Notes: generated from the letters alone by a model not told the origin. 64,000 bases of DNA from Cytobacillus oceanisediminis (GCF_022811925.1 NZ_CP065511.1:248001-312000), one strand, 5' to 3'. Shown: positions 15,338-27,797, numbered from the stretch's first letter. Numbers and translations: made by a program.

Positions 15338-16297
15338 TTAATATTTCTTATCAGCCAAATACTGATAAATCAAATATGGTCCCTTTGCAGAAGTAATTTG
15401 AAGAAATGTTTGAATAAAAGGATAGTCTTTATTCGGCATCATTTTGATGAGTTCGCTCCACCATTCTGTTTCATAGCGGGCAATCATGCTTAAGTTATAC
15501 AGCAGCAGGAAATGAATAAGAAGTTCAGGAAAATCAATCAGGCCGTCTTTAGCCAGCGGGAAGAAAAACTTTCCAGTATCAGGGCTATATCTTAACGGCT
15601 TGAAATTATATGTATTCAGGTTTTTTGTAAAAAATTTAAGTTGTGAATCCGCTGATTCCTGAAAACTTATATTAAAGTCTGATTTTGACTGCAGATATTC
15701 AACAAAGCGGGACTCGGTCATATGAAAGCGATCAAGGATTATATTTGGCAAAATGAATACATCCTTTTCCAGCTCTGCTTCGAGAAAAGTAGTTCGGCCC
15801 TCTGTCTGGCTGTACAAATAATTAAGCTCTGGAATCTGCCCAAATAACTCCCCCATTGTTGTTTTTTCGCCTTCCAAATGTTTCATGTGGAACAATTTTT
15901 CTCCCATATAAGGGAAAAGCCCGCTTTTTTGAAATTTCACTTCGTCCTGAAAAAAATTGTATTGCTGCTTTTTTCTTTTTCTGGTGGAAACACCATGTGC
16001 CAAAACAGAAGTGGTCTCCGGATAATTAGGATCCACTGTCAGTATGCAGGCCTTCACAAGGTGAACAAGTCCATAAAAAAAGAGAATCGGCTTGATAACC
16101 AATGGCGCCTTCTCTGCCTGCTCGTAGTATACTTGTCCGTGTTCTAGATAGTATATAAAAGGGTAACTGTTTTCATAGCTCTTTTGTTCAGCATGATCCA
16201 GGTTTTGATTTTGGTAGCATTTCTTTAAAAATTCCTGCGACGTGTTCGCAGAAAAGAAGTATAAAAAGGAGTTTTTAAGGTCAAATGAATGTATCAC
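15338..16297 (-). CDS. yaaC: YaaC family protein
   Basis: 319 residues, transcribed against its neighbours. The position (between rrn and guaB, on the reverse strand) and length agree with yaaC of B. subtilis; I recognise it from that and from the general sequence (MIHSFDLKNSFLYFFSANTS, KPILFFYGLVHLVKACIL, LIHFLLLYNLSMIARYETEW). It has no catalytic motif I can name and its function is unknown. The helix KPILFFYGLVHLVKACILTV is hydrophobic but no signal peptide is present. GTG start with GGAGG eight bases before. It is divergent from guaB with about 110 bp between. Confidence 0.88.
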   Translation of the reverse strand: MIHSFDLKNSFLYFFSANTSQEFLKKCYQNQNLDHAEQKSYENSYPFIYYLEHGQVYYEQAEKAPLVIKPILFFYGLVHLVKACILTVDPNYPETTSVLAHGVSTRKRKKQQYNFFQDEVKFQKSGLFPYMGEKLFHMKHLEGEKTTMGELFGQIPELNYLYSQTEGRTTFLEAELEKDVFILPNIILDRFHMTESRFVEYLQSKSDFNISFQESADSQLKFFTKNLNTYNFKPLRYSPDTGKFFFPLAKDGLIDFPELLIHFLLLYNLSMIARYETEWWSELIKMMPNKDYPFIQTFLQITSAKGPYLIYQYLADKKY

Positions 16298-16370
16298 AGC
16301 GAAACCTCCGAATCTTTTGAAAAATCCAACATATTAATCCGTCCTTGACAGTATTTTGTCCAATTGATAA

Positions 16371-17873
<1,503 letters not shown>

Positions 17874-17880
17874 CGAATAC

Positions 17881-17914
17881 AAAGCAGGAGAGGGAAACCT
17901 TTTCTGCTTTTTTT
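17881..17914 (+). terminator. Rho-independent terminator after guaB
   Basis: AAAGCAG (17881-17887) pairs with CTGCTTT (17904-17910), with inner AGAGG/CCTTT pairing, followed by T7. The rest of the gap to dacA shows nothing but a probable promoter region. Confidence 0.9.
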
Positions 17915-18155
17915 TCGTCTCTGATAAGGATGATGGCTGTTTTTAGCATCCTGCAGTGGAAATCATCAGCCAGTTTAACAGAGTCATCATTTATCCTAAA
18001 ATACCCGGGAATCAAACCTAGGAAAATACTAATGCATACCAGTGGGCCAAACATGCCACCAGAGAGGCAGGAATAGGTAATTACTCTATCTATTCTTTGC
18101 ATCGGAGTTATGATAAAATAACAAAAGTGTATTAAAACGTTGGAGGGCAGTAAAA

Positions 18156-19511
18156 TTGAAGAAAACATTGTACCGTAAGTCTATCGCTGGATTCCTTGCC
18201 TTGGTCATGATATTAGGTCTTTTACCTGGTATAAATAAAGCTCATGCAGAAGATATCTTAAATATCAATGCAGATGCTGCTATTTTAGTAGATGCAGAGA
18301 CCGGAAAAATTTTATATCAAAAAAATGCGGATAAAGTACTGGGCATTGCCAGTATGACTAAAATGATGACAGAATACCTGCTTCTTGAAGCAGTTGAAGA
18401 AGGTAAAGTGAAGTGGGAACAGGAATATGCAGTAAGTGAATATGTTTGGAAAGTTTCACAGGATCGCAATCTATCAAATGTCCCATTAAGAAGAGACGGC
18501 AAATACAATATCCGTGAATTGTATGAAGCAATGGCTATCTACTCTGCAAATGGTGCAACGATCGCGATTGCAGAAACAATTGCCGGTTCAGAAACTAACT
18601 TTGTTAAAATGATGAACGAGAAAGCTGCAGAGCTTGGATTAAAAGAATATAAGTTTGTGAATTCCAGCGGTTTAAACAACCGTGACTTAAAGGGATCTCC
18701 TCCTGCAGGCGGCCCTGAAGATGAAAACGTGATGTCAGCAAGAGATACAGCCATGCTGGCCAAAGAATTGATTAACCGATTCCCTGAAGTATTGGAAACA
18801 GCAAGTACCCCTAGAAAGACGTTCAGAGAGGGTACAGATGATGAAATTAAAATGGAAAACTGGAACTGGATGCTTCCGGAGCTAGTATATGGCTATGAAG
18901 GTGCTGATGGCCTTAAAACGGGTACTACTGACTTTGCCGGGTACTGCTTCACAGGTACTGCCATGAGAGACGGCAACCGCTACATCAGTGTTGTCATGAA
19001 CGCGAAAGGTGCGAATGGCCAGGCTACTTATAAATCCAGATTCGATGAAACTAAGAAAATGTTCGACTTTGGTTTCAGCAACTTCACAAAAGAAGAAATC
19101 GTTCCTGCCAATTATCAGGTGAAAGGCCAGAAAACAGTGCCTGTTATAAAAGGGAAAGAAGACAAAGTCAAAATTTCTTCTAAAGAGGCAATCGAAATGG
19201 TAGTGAGAAATGGGGAAAAGGAAAACTTTAAGCCCGTTCTTGTTCTGGATAAAAAGAAATTAAATGAAAATGGCGAATTGACCGCTCCTATTAAAAAAGG
19301 AGAAAAAATCGGCTACTTAACGATTGAGTCCAAAGAAGACGGCAAGCTTGAGTTCTTGTCCGATAAAGGAAAAGGCAATATCCAAGTGGATGTTGTAGCC
19401 GCTGAAAGTGTTGAAAAAGCCAACTGGTTCGTGCTGACTATGCGCAGCATCGGCGGTTTCTTCGGAGATGTTTGGGGAAGTGTTTCCTCCACTGTAAAAG
19501 GTTGGTTTTAA
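18156..19511 (+). CDS. dacA: D-alanyl-D-alanine carboxypeptidase (PBP5)
   Basis: 451 residues from a TTG codon nine bases after GGAGGG (18142-18147). The enzyme removes the terminal D-Ala from peptidoglycan pentapeptides. A signal peptide covers residues 1-31 (cleavage after AHA). Penicillin-binding motifs are intact: S66-M-T-K69, S130-A-N132 and K254-T-G256. The C-terminal PBP5-type domain is followed by an amphipathic anchor at the very end ([19 protein letters not shown]...VKGWF). Same position as in B. subtilis, between guaB and pdxS. Confidence 0.97.
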   Translation: MKKTLYRKSIAGFLALVMILGLLPGINKAHAEDILNINADAAILVDAETGKILYQKNADKVLGIASMTKMMTEYLLLEAVEEGKVKWEQEYAVSEYVWKVSQDRNLSNVPLRRDGKYNIRELYEAMAIYSANGATIAIAETIAGSETNFVKMMNEKAAELGLKEYKFVNSSGLNNRDLKGSPPAGGPEDENVMSARDTAMLAKELINRFPEVLETASTPRKTFREGTDDEIKMENWNWMLPELVYGYEGADGLKTGTTDFAGYCFTGTAMRDGNRYISVVMNAKGANGQATYKSRFDETKKMFDFGFSNFTKEEIVPANYQVKGQKTVPVIKGKEDKVKISSKEAIEMVVRNGEKENFKPVLVLDKKKLNENGELTAPIKKGEKIGYLTIESKEDGKLEFLSDKGKGNIQVDVVAAESVEKANWFVLTMRSIGGFFGDVWGSVSSTVKGWF

Positions 19512-19513
19512 GA

Positions 19514-19548
19514 AAAAGGGCTTTCCTGTCTTGACAGGAGCCCTTTTT
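19514..19548 (+). terminator. Rho-independent terminator after dacA
   Basis: Stem AAAGGGCT-TT-CCTGTC / GACAGG-AGCCCTTT with T tail at 19544-19548. Confidence 0.9.
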
Positions 19549-19672
19549 CATTGCATATTTTCAATAGGGAAAATTCCGAGTAAAATAATTTATTTTCCTT
19601 TTTTTGAAAAATTATTTTTATCATAATATTTAACCCATCCAAAGCAGATGGTATTTACGAAGGGGGATAAAC

Positions 19673-20554
19673 ATGAAGACAGGTACAGATCGTGTTAAAC
19701 GGGGAATGGCAGAAATGCAAAAAGGCGGCGTTATTATGGACGTTGTTAACGCCGAGCAGGCAAAAATCGCAGAAGAAGCTGGTGCAGTAGCAGTTATGGC
19801 ACTTGAGCGCGTTCCTTCTGATATCCGTGCAGCTGGCGGTGTGGCACGCATGGCAGATCCGCGTATTGTGGAAGAAGTAATGGGTGCAGTTTCAATCCCG
19901 GTAATGGCAAAAGCTCGTATCGGCCATATTGTAGAAGCTCGTTTGCTTGAAGCGATGGGTGCCGATTACATAGATGAGAGTGAAGTTTTAACTCCTGCTG
20001 ATGAAGAATACCATCTAAATAAAAGAGACTACACAGTGCCGTTCGTCTGCGGATGCCGTGATTTAGGCGAAGCAGCACGCCGTATTGGCGAAGGTGCTTC
20101 CATGCTTCGAACAAAGGGTGAGCCTGGAACAGGTAACATCGTTGAAGCTGTCCGCCATATCCGCAAGGTGAATGCACAGGTGCGCAAGGTTGTCGGCATG
20201 AACGAAGATGAATTAATGACGGAAGCTAAGCTTCTGGGAGCGCCATATGAGCTTCTTTTGGAGATCAAGAGCCTTGGACGCCTTCCAGTGGTAAACTTCG
20301 CAGCAGGCGGCGTTGCAACACCTGCAGATGCAGCTCTAATGATGGAGCTAGGTGCTGACGGAGTGTTTGTAGGATCAGGTATCTTCAAATCTGAAAACCC
20401 TGCGAAATTTGCACGTGCCATTGTGGAAGCAACTACACATTACCAGGACTACAAATTAATTGCTGAACTTTCAAAAGAACTTGGCACACCGATGAAGGGA
20501 ATTGAAATTTCTTCATTGGCTCCTGAAGCTCGTATGCAGGAGCGCGGCTGGTAA
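19673..20554 (+). CDS. pdxS: Pyridoxal 5'-phosphate synthase lyase subunit PdxS
   Basis: 293 residues. Makes PLP from ribose 5-phosphate, glyceraldehyde 3-phosphate and ammonia delivered by PdxT. Catalytic residues are present: Asp23 ([10 protein letters not shown]), Lys80 ([10 protein letters not shown]) and the second lysine Lys148 ([10 protein letters not shown]). The phosphate-binding glycines ([19 protein letters not shown]) are intact. AAGGGGG precedes the ATG. pdxT follows after 12 bp, giving a two-gene operon. Confidence 0.98.
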   Translation: MKTGTDRVKRGMAEMQKGGVIMDVVNAEQAKIAEEAGAVAVMALERVPSDIRAAGGVARMADPRIVEEVMGAVSIPVMAKARIGHIVEARLLEAMGADYIDESEVLTPADEEYHLNKRDYTVPFVCGCRDLGEAARRIGEGASMLRTKGEPGTGNIVEAVRHIRKVNAQVRKVVGMNEDELMTEAKLLGAPYELLLEIKSLGRLPVVNFAAGGVATPADAALMMELGADGVFVGSGIFKSENPAKFARAIVEATTHYQDYKLIAELSKELGTPMKGIEISSLAPEARMQERGW

Positions 20555-20566
20555 GGAGAATTGAAT

Positions 20567-21154
20567 ATGATAAAGGTTGGAGTATTAGGGCTGCAGGGCG
20601 CGGTCAGAGAGCATGTTCTTTCTGTAGAAGCATGCGGCGCAGTAGCTGTAGTCATCAAACGCAAAGAGCAGCTCGATGAGGTGGACGGGCTTATCTTGCC
20701 GGGCGGCGAAAGCACGACCATGAGACGCTTGATTGATAAATATGATTTTATGGACAGCCTTAAGGAGTTTGCGCAATCAGGAAAGCCGATGTTCGGGACA
20801 TGTGCAGGATTAATTCTCCTTGCAAGTAATATCATTGGCTATGATGAGCCGCATATCGGTGTGATGGATGTCCATGTGGAAAGAAATTCATTCGGACGCC
20901 AGCGCGAAAGCTTCGAGGCGGATCTTGATATTGCCGGAGTGGCAGAAGATTTTGCGGCTGTATTCATTCGGGCACCGCATATTGTGGAGGCTGGCGAGAA
21001 TGTTGAAATCCTGGCCAAGCACAACGGCCGGATTGTGGCTGCGCGCGAAGGCAGATTCCTCGGATGCTCATTCCATCCGGAACTAACGGATGACCATCGC
21101 CTGACAGGCTATTTCGTTGAAATGGTCAAAGATTCCAAGCAATTAACAATTTGA
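20567..21154 (+). CDS. pdxT: Pyridoxal 5'-phosphate synthase glutaminase subunit PdxT
   Basis: 195 residues from the ATG at 20567, eight bases after AAGGAG; the TTG at 20561 is too close to that site. It hydrolyses glutamine and passes ammonia to PdxS in the 12+12 PLP synthase. Catalytic triad: Cys79 (FGTCAGL), His170 and Glu172 ([10 protein letters not shown]). The [12 protein letters not shown] segment forms the oxyanion region. Operon with pdxS. Confidence 0.98.
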   Translation: MIKVGVLGLQGAVREHVLSVEACGAVAVVIKRKEQLDEVDGLILPGGESTTMRRLIDKYDFMDSLKEFAQSGKPMFGTCAGLILLASNIIGYDEPHIGVMDVHVERNSFGRQRESFEADLDIAGVAEDFAAVFIRAPHIVEAGENVEILAKHNGRIVAAREGRFLGCSFHPELTDDHRLTGYFVEMVKDSKQLTI

Positions 21155-21163
21155 ATATTTTGG

Positions 21164-21192
21164 TTGCAAAAGGAACATAATTGTAGTACATT
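21164..21192 (+). promoter_or_regulatory. SigA promoter of the serS T-box transcript
   Basis: TTGCAA (21164-21169), 17-bp spacer, TACATT (21187-21192), just upstream of the T-box leader. Confidence 0.6.
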
Positions 21193-21198
21193 ATGAAT

Positions 21199-21460
21199 TA
21201 CAAAATTCTTATAGCTAAAAAGCAATGAGAGGAACTAGTAACAGGAACTTTGTTCTAAAAGAGAGCCGGTGGATGGTGGGAACCGGTGAATAAACCCTGT
21301 GAATCCATCCTCGAGCAAAGCATGGAACACCCGGTACTGTCCGGGAAAAGTAAATGCTTTCGGTTAAAACCGTTATGGATTTAAGGTGGAAAGCTCAGGC
21401 TTTCAACTAGGGTGGCAACGCGGGTAACTCTCGTCCCTTTTTTGGGGACGGGAGTTTTTT
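21199..21460 (+). ncRNA. T-box leader controlling serS
   Basis: About 260 nt of structured leader. The conserved T-box AGGGTGGCAACGCGGG is at 21409-21424 and is followed by a terminator, ACTCTCGTCCC / GGGACGGGAGT with T6 (21427-21460). The upstream part contains the stem I region; a TCC triplet after GAA near 21302 is a candidate serine specifier but I have not folded it. Uncharged tRNA-Ser would pair with the specifier and T-box and prevent termination. A serine tRNA ligase directly downstream supports this. Confidence 0.92.
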
Positions 21461-21481
21461 GTGTTTCAAACTATTTTTTAG

Positions 21482-22771
<1,290 letters not shown>

Positions 22772-22774
22772 TTG

Positions 22775-22804
22775 AAGAGCGGATTTTGATCCGCTCTTTT
22801 TTTG
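22775..22804 (+). terminator. Rho-independent terminator after serS
   Basis: Stem AAGAGCGGAT / ATCCGCTCTT with a 4-nt loop and a 7-T tail. Confidence 0.93.
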
Positions 22805-22815
22805 TAAAAATAATG

Positions 22816-22844
22816 TTGACATACTTATTTAGAAATGATATAGT
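22816..22844 (+). promoter_or_regulatory. SigA promoter of tRNA-Ser
   Basis: TTGACA (22816-22821), 17-bp spacer, TATAGT (22839-22844), 15 bases before the tRNA. Confidence 0.85.
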
Positions 22845-22859
22845 ATTTCTTGTCGATGC

Positions 22860-22952
22860 GGAGGAATACCCAAGTCCGGCTGAAGGGATCGGTCTTGAAA
22901 ACCGACAGGCGGGTCAAACCGCGCAGGGGTTCGAATCCCCTTTCCTCCTCCA
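22860..22952 (+). tRNA. tRNA-Ser (TGA)
   Basis: 93 nt with a long variable arm. Acceptor GGAGGAA/TTCCTCC, anticodon loop CTTGAAA (TGA), T arm GGGGTTCGAATCCCC, CCA encoded at 22950-22952. The discriminator base before CCA is T, whereas Bacillus serine tRNAs normally have G there. Lies directly after serS with its own promoter. Confidence 0.95.
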
Positions 22953-22995
22953 TTTTAATTGGCATCTAACACGCGCATAAATATTGGAGATACAT

Positions 22996-23023
22996 AAAAC
23001 CGCTGGTGATCAGCGGTTTTTTT
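22996..23023 (+). terminator. Terminator after tRNA-Ser
   Basis: Stem AAACCGCTG / CAGCGGTTT with loop GTGAT and T7. Confidence 0.9.
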
Positions 23024-23074
23024 GTTATATAATTTTTTCGCTATGTGTGGAGTGTTAAGTTAATCCTCCGCGAA

Positions 23075-23185
23075 GTGGCCGATAAATTGAAAAAGTGACC
23101 GATAAATTAGTGCTTTGACCGATATCCTGTGAAAGTGACCGATAAAAAGAGAATCTGACCGATATATGTGTGGAAGTGGCCGATA
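23075..23185. repeat. Six-unit direct repeat with exact 20-bp period (core TGACCGATA)
   Basis: A 10-bp core kTGrCCGATA starts at 23075, 23095, 23115, 23135, 23155 and 23176, giving spacings of 20, 20, 20, 20 and 21. The 10 bases between cores differ from unit to unit. Core versions are GTGGCCGATA (first and last), GTGACCGATA (twice), TTGACCGATA and CTGACCGATA. A 20-bp period is not a multiple of three, so this is not a coding repeat, and 10-bp variable parts are too short for a CRISPR. It sits in a 340-bp gap between tRNA-Ser and the convergent dck gene that otherwise holds only two terminators. Confidence 0.85.
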
Positions 23186-23271
23186 ATACTATTTTTTGAA
23201 GGACCGCGGGGAGAATTTCGTCAGCGATCCTCATTTCTGCTGAGTATTCGGAGCCATTAATTAAAAGAACA

Positions 23272-23304
23272 GCAAAAAACCGCCGAAAATGGCGGTTATT
23301 TTTT
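23272..23304. terminator. Bidirectional terminator between the tRNA-Ser region and dck
   Basis: AACCGCC (23278-23284) / GGCGGTT (23291-23297) with an A run before and T run after, so it works on both strands. It overlaps the dck stop codon. Confidence 0.85.
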
Positions 23305-23964
23305 TAATAATTGAGTTTGTCTTAAAAAATATGAAATGCGTTCCACAATCGGCTCAATGGACTGCTCATTCTGAATGATGTCATAGTCATTGATATTCAG
23401 GCGCAGGACCGGGCATGCGTTAAAGCTGTTAATCCAATTTTCGTAGCGCTGGTGCATTTCTTCCCAGTAGGAAATAGGCGTCTGCTGCTCCATCGGACGG
23501 CCGCGCTCCTGGATGCGGGAAAGAATGTCATCAAGCGATCCTTCAAGATAAATAAGCAGATCAGGGTGCGGGAAGTATGGTGTCATCACCATCGCATCAA
23601 ATAAGCTGGTGTAAGTTTCGTAATCTACCTTGGACATGGTGCCTTTTTCATAATGCATTTTCGCAAAAATGCCTGTGTCTTCATAAATGGATCGATCCTG
23701 AACAAAGCCGCCGCCATATTCGAAGATGCGTTTCTGATCCTTGAACCGTTCCGCCAGGAAATATACCTGCAGGTGGAAGCTCCAGCGGTTGAAATCTGCA
23801 TAGAATTTATCCAGGTAAGGGTTCGTATCAACCTTTTCGAAAGAGGTTCGGAACCCCAGTGCGTCCGCAAGCGCATTGGTCATCGTTGATTTTCCGACTC
23901 CGACGGTTCCGGCAATCGTTATCACTGCGTTCGAAGGAATCTCGTATTTCTGCCTTAGATTCAT
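23296..23964 (-). CDS. dck: Deoxyadenosine/deoxycytidine kinase
   Basis: 222 residues. Phosphorylates deoxyadenosine and deoxycytidine in nucleoside salvage. P-loop GTVGVGKS at residues 19-26, the nucleoside-binding VQDRSIYEDTGIF segment, and the LID arginines in SRIQERGRPME. The ATG overlaps the dgk stop by four bases and GAGGAG lies upstream inside dgk, so the two kinases are translationally coupled. Closest to YaaG of B. subtilis from memory; distinguished from dGK by the GTVGVGKST loop. Confidence 0.95.
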   Translation of the reverse strand: MNLRQKYEIPSNAVITIAGTVGVGKSTMTNALADALGFRTSFEKVDTNPYLDKFYADFNRWSFHLQVYFLAERFKDQKRIFEYGGGFVQDRSIYEDTGIFAKMHYEKGTMSKVDYETYTSLFDAMVMTPYFPHPDLLIYLEGSLDDILSRIQERGRPMEQQTPISYWEEMHQRYENWINSFNACPVLRLNINDYDIIQNEQSIEPIVERISYFLRQTQLLKK

Positions 23965-24602
23965 AAGTGTATGCTCCTCTTTTTTAATGATATCGACAAT
24001 GTATCGAATATATGCATTAAGTCTGCTTCGTTTTTCACAAAATCCAGCTGATCTCCATTGAAACGGATCACTGGAATATCCGGATGCTGCCTTTCGAACT
24101 CATTCATAGCCGTTTCATAATCAAGGGATAATTGCTCGAGATATAATGGACTGATATTCTTTTCAATTTCACGGCCCCGCAGCTCGATTCGGTCGAGCAG
24201 TGTTTCGAGGCTTGCATTGAGATAGATAATGACATTTGGCTTTGGCATATCACCCGTCAGAATGTCATAGATCTTCAAATACTTCTGATATTCATTCTGA
24301 TTTAATGTGCGCTGGGCGAAAATCAGATTCTTGAATATATGATAATCAGCCACAACAGGCTTATTTTGAGCTAAGTAGTGATTGTTGATATCAACCAGCT
24401 GTTTGTAGCGGTTGCAGAGGAAAAACATTTCAGTCTGAAAGCTCCATTCTTCAATGTTTTCATAGAATTTACCCAAAAAAGGATTTTCATCAACAATTTC
24501 TTTTAACAGTGCGTACTGAAATTTCTCAGAAATCGCTTTAGCGAGAGATGTTTTCCCAACGCCAATCGGCCCTTCTACTGTAATAAAAGGTATTCCCCCC
24601 AT
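23961..24602 (-). CDS. dgk: Deoxyguanosine kinase
   Basis: 213 residues. Phosphorylates deoxyguanosine to dGMP; pairs with the downstream dck as a heterogeneous salvage operon. P-loop GPIGVGKT at residues 11-18, EEWSFQTEMFFLCNRYKQ near 51-68, VVADYHIFKN near 83-92, and a LID segment DRIELRGREIE. AGGAGG lies nine bases upstream of the ATG on the reverse strand. Order dgk-dck as in B. subtilis yaaF-yaaG. Confidence 0.95.
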   Translation of the reverse strand: MGGIPFITVEGPIGVGKTSLAKAISEKFQYALLKEIVDENPFLGKFYENIEEWSFQTEMFFLCNRYKQLVDINNHYLAQNKPVVADYHIFKNLIFAQRTLNQNEYQKYLKIYDILTGDMPKPNVIIYLNASLETLLDRIELRGREIEKNISPLYLEQLSLDYETAMNEFERQHPDIPVIRFNGDQLDFVKNEADLMHIFDTLSISLKKRSIHL

Positions 24603-24756
24603 ATTGATCGTCCTCCTGCATTGCTTATTTATCTATAGAAACCGTTTATAGGTACGTTCCAAAACGACACAAAGCTTATTTTAACACAGTATAGAGTGGA
24701 AGGGATATGGAATTTAAGCTGGAAATATGAAAATAAGCATATAAAATCTGAATAAT

Positions 24757-24786
24757 AAAAAAACAGCTGCCTGGACGCGGCAGCTG
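24757..24786 (-). terminator. Terminator after sleL (reverse strand)
   Basis: Read on the minus strand: CAGCTGCC / GGCAGCTG with a 7-nt loop, then T7 (A run at 24757-24763 on the plus strand). Confidence 0.9.
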
Positions 24787-24794
24787 CTGATAGA

Positions 24795-26082
24795 TCACGC
24801 TCTTTTTGTAACATCGAAGTTTTCCGTAATCAGGAGCCAATTTTGCGGGAAAGAAAGGCCGAGTTTCCAGTAGCTCATTCCCCGCAGCTTCAGTTCTTTG
24901 ATTAAATCGAATTTTGCCTGGATGGAGCGGGCATCCTCAAACCAGACCTCATGTCTTTTCCCGTCTGGTGCAGTGTAGTTGAAAAATGGAGCCTGTGCCT
25001 GGTAATCCAAAACCTGCACTACTGGACCATCGGAAACAGCCATTGCCGGGCCTCCGCTGTAGCCCCATTCATAGGTCATGATTACCACAAAATCAACAAT
25101 CTCCCCATGGGCTTTATAATCATGGGCCTCATACCAGAGGCCTTGCTGTTCTGCGCTTGTTTTCGGCGCCAAGGCTGTAGAAATCAGCCAGCCTTCCTGC
25201 CCGAACCTTGCCTTCGCTTTTCTGAGAAAATTGTTATAGGCTTCCCGGTCAGCCGGGCGCAGAAACTCGAAGTCAAAATGAATATCCCTGAAGCCATATT
25301 TTTTTGCTGTGGCTGTAATGTTATCCAGGAATTTATTCTGAATCGCCATATCATTTAACAATATCCTGCCGAGTTCATCACTGAACTGATCATTTTCCTG
25401 ATTGGGCTTCCCGGTCAGCCGGGCGCAGAAACTCGAAGTCAAAATGAATATCCCTGAAGCCATATTTTTTTGCTGTGGCTGTAATGTTATCCAGGAATTT
25501 ATTCTGAATCGCCATATCATTTAACAATATCCTGCCGAGTTCATCACTGAACTGATCATTTTCCTGATTGGTAATAACCATCATCAATACATTATTATTG
25601 GCTCTCGCTATGGCAGGGAAATCATTTAGAAGCGGCTCCTTCAAAGAACCATCACGAAGGGCCTGGAAACTGAATGGCGCCAGATATGTCAGATAAGGCG
25701 CAGCCTCTCTTGCGCTCTCCTCCAGTTCAGGGGCGACTGTATTGCCTCTTGGCTCCACATAGGCATTGAACTCTGCTTTCGTTTTCGGGCGTGGCGGGAT
25801 ATAAAGACGGAAACCCACCTGCAGAGGCTGGCTTACCGATATGCCATTGACAGATGCCAGCTGCTGATAAGAAATGCCGAATCTTCTTGAAATCGAGTAA
25901 AGGCTGTCACCGGGCTGAACCCAATAAAAGCTTCCTATTATCGGAATAACAAGCGTCTGGCCGATCACCAGATTATTTGGATTGGGAATTTCATTTGCCT
26001 CTATTAGATCTTCAACCGTCGTTCCATATGCCTGGGCAATGCCGAACAAGGACTGGTTTTGCTGGACCACATGAATCTGCAA
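24795..26082 (-). pseudogene. sleL: Spore cortex-lytic/N-acetylglucosaminidase SleL (YaaH), frameshifted by a tandem duplication
   Basis: Two LysM domains (about residues 1-48 and 49-95: VVQQNQSLFGIAQAYGTTVE; YWVQPGDSLYSISRRFGI) precede a GH18 domain with catalytic DIHFDFEFLRP. Such enzymes cleave spore cortex during germination. The likely start is TTG at 26082, seven bases after AGGGAGG; a GTG at 26106 overlaps that site. The reading frame breaks because 166 bp are present twice (25239-25404 and 25405-25570). Removing one copy restores a single frame of about 373 residues. Compared with the ~427-residue B. subtilis protein I also miss about 56 residues between GGPAMAVSDGPVVQVLDY and QAQAPFFNYT. 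Either a true pseudogene or, more likely given the paired loss and gain, an assembly error. Confidence 0.85.
25239..25570. repeat. Exact tandem duplication of 166 bp inside sleL
   Basis: The segment starting GGCTTCCCGGTCAGCCGGGC at 25239 starts again at 25405, with an offset of 166 through ...TTTTCCTGATTGG. 166 is not a multiple of three, so the second copy is out of frame. No difference was seen between the copies. Confidence 0.93.
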
Positions 26083-26128
26083 TCTATCTCCCTCCCTGAA
26101 AAACACGTCTTAGAACACTACTGCCATT

Positions 26129-26704
26129 TTATGAAGGAAACATAGAAGAAATGTTATAATTGTTTTCAGAGAAAGAAGATATATTGGCCTTTAATACGTT
26201 TTCCGCCATTTTTAAAGCATTTTCATTATCGTGATCATCATTAGAAGCGGTGCAGTCATGCGGTATATGTAAATGATATTCTCTCATATAGGCATCATTG
26301 GCCGAAAATAGGACACAGATATTGCCGGCGATTCCAGTTATGACAAGCATATTGACGCCCAGCTGGTGCAAAAGGGTATTTAAGGCAGTGCCATAAAAAG
26401 CGGAATGCTTTGGTTTTATTAAAAAATAATCATCCGGTGACAGGTGCATCTCAAGAAGGATAGGCGCACTGACAGGATTGCGGCAATGATTTAAAATCGT
26501 ATCCAGATCAGCCTGCCAGAGATTATAATGATCATTCACATAAATGACCGGGAGATCCTGCTCATGAAAAGCAGTCTTTAATTCATTGATGGGTTTTGCG
26601 ATATTTAATGCTTTTTCAGCAAGGATCTTTCCATGGTGAAAATTAAAGTCGTTAATCATGTCAATAATGATAAGAGCCGGTTTATAGGTTTGCGGATTTT
26701 TCAT
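26129..26704 (-). CDS. yaaI: Isochorismatase-family cysteine hydrolase (YaaI)
   Basis: 191 residues. Alpha/beta cysteine hydrolase with the family triad: Asp15 (LIIIDMINDF), a lysine in FLIKPKHSAFYGT (about 97) and Cys130 (GIAGNICVLFSAND). Family members hydrolyse amides or isochorismate; the substrate here cannot be inferred. AAAGGAGCG precedes the ATG on the minus strand. Sits between sleL and the divergent tadA as yaaI does in B. subtilis. Confidence 0.9.
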   Translation of the reverse strand: MKNPQTYKPALIIIDMINDFNFHHGKILAEKALNIAKPINELKTAFHEQDLPVIYVNDHYNLWQADLDTILNHCRNPVSAPILLEMHLSPDDYFLIKPKHSAFYGTALNTLLHQLGVNMLVITGIAGNICVLFSANDAYMREYHLHIPHDCTASNDDHDNENALKMAENVLKANISSFSENNYNISSMFPS

Positions 26705-26780
26705 AGTATCGCTCCTTTAAGGGTATTTTTTGTAAAAGGGGCGGCTTTTACACAGATGTTAAGAGAAGGAATGAAGATAA

Positions 26781-27317
<537 letters not shown>

Positions 27318-27320
27318 GCA

Positions 27321-27349
27321 TTGCTTTTTTGCCTGAATGTTAGTATACT
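27321..27349 (+). promoter_or_regulatory. SigA promoter of the SRP RNA gene
   Basis: TTGCTT (27321-27326), 17-bp spacer, TATACT (27344-27349). The mature RNA starts about 45 bases on, consistent with a processed precursor. Confidence 0.7.
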
Positions 27350-27393
27350 TATAAATGCGTCGGACAAAGACGCAACTAAATATGGTATCAACT

Positions 27394-27664
27394 TTGCCGT
27401 GCTAGGCGGGGAGGTAGCGGTGCCCTGTACTCGCAATCCGCTCTAGCGAGGCTGAATCCCTTCCCGAGGCTGATGTCCTGTAGGGCCTGCCTTAAGTAAG
27501 TGGTGTTGACGCCCGGGTCCTGCGCAATGGGAATCCATGAATCATGTCAGGTCCGGAAGGAAGCAGCATTAAGTGGAAGCTCCCATGTGCCGCAGGGTTG
27601 CCTGGGCCGAGCTAACTGCTTAAGTAACGCCTATGGGCGTCAGTCGACGGAAGGTGCACGGCAG
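27394..27664 (+). ncRNA. scr: Signal recognition particle RNA (scRNA, large Bacillus type)
   Basis: About 271 nt, the long Gram-positive form with an Alu domain. The diagnostic helix 8 sequence GTCAGGTCCGGAAGGAAGCA is at 27547-27566; GGGTTGCCTGGGCCGAGCTA follows. The Alu-domain GGGGAGGTAGCGGTGCCCTG is near the 5' end, and the 5' TTGCCGTGC pairs with 3' GCACGGCAG. It works with Ffh and FtsY in membrane targeting. Confidence 0.97.
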
Positions 27665-27679
27665 TTTATATTGTAATTA

Positions 27680-27710
27680 AAACTCATCCTTTAGCGGGGT
27701 GGGTTTTTTG
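27680..27710 (+). terminator. Terminator after scr
   Basis: AACTCATCC / GGGTGGGTT (two G-T pairs) with a 7-nt loop and T6. Confidence 0.85.
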
Positions 27711-27797
27711 TTGTAATTATTTGCTCTAGGTTTTGTAAAAAGGAATTTAGATACGTTATAATAGATGAAGGACTATACATAGGAAGGGGGCGTGTCA

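Noticed and set aside
23075..23185. CRISPR array at the 20-bp repeats
   Set aside because: Repeat core is only 10 bp and the variable part 10 bp; no cas genes nearby.
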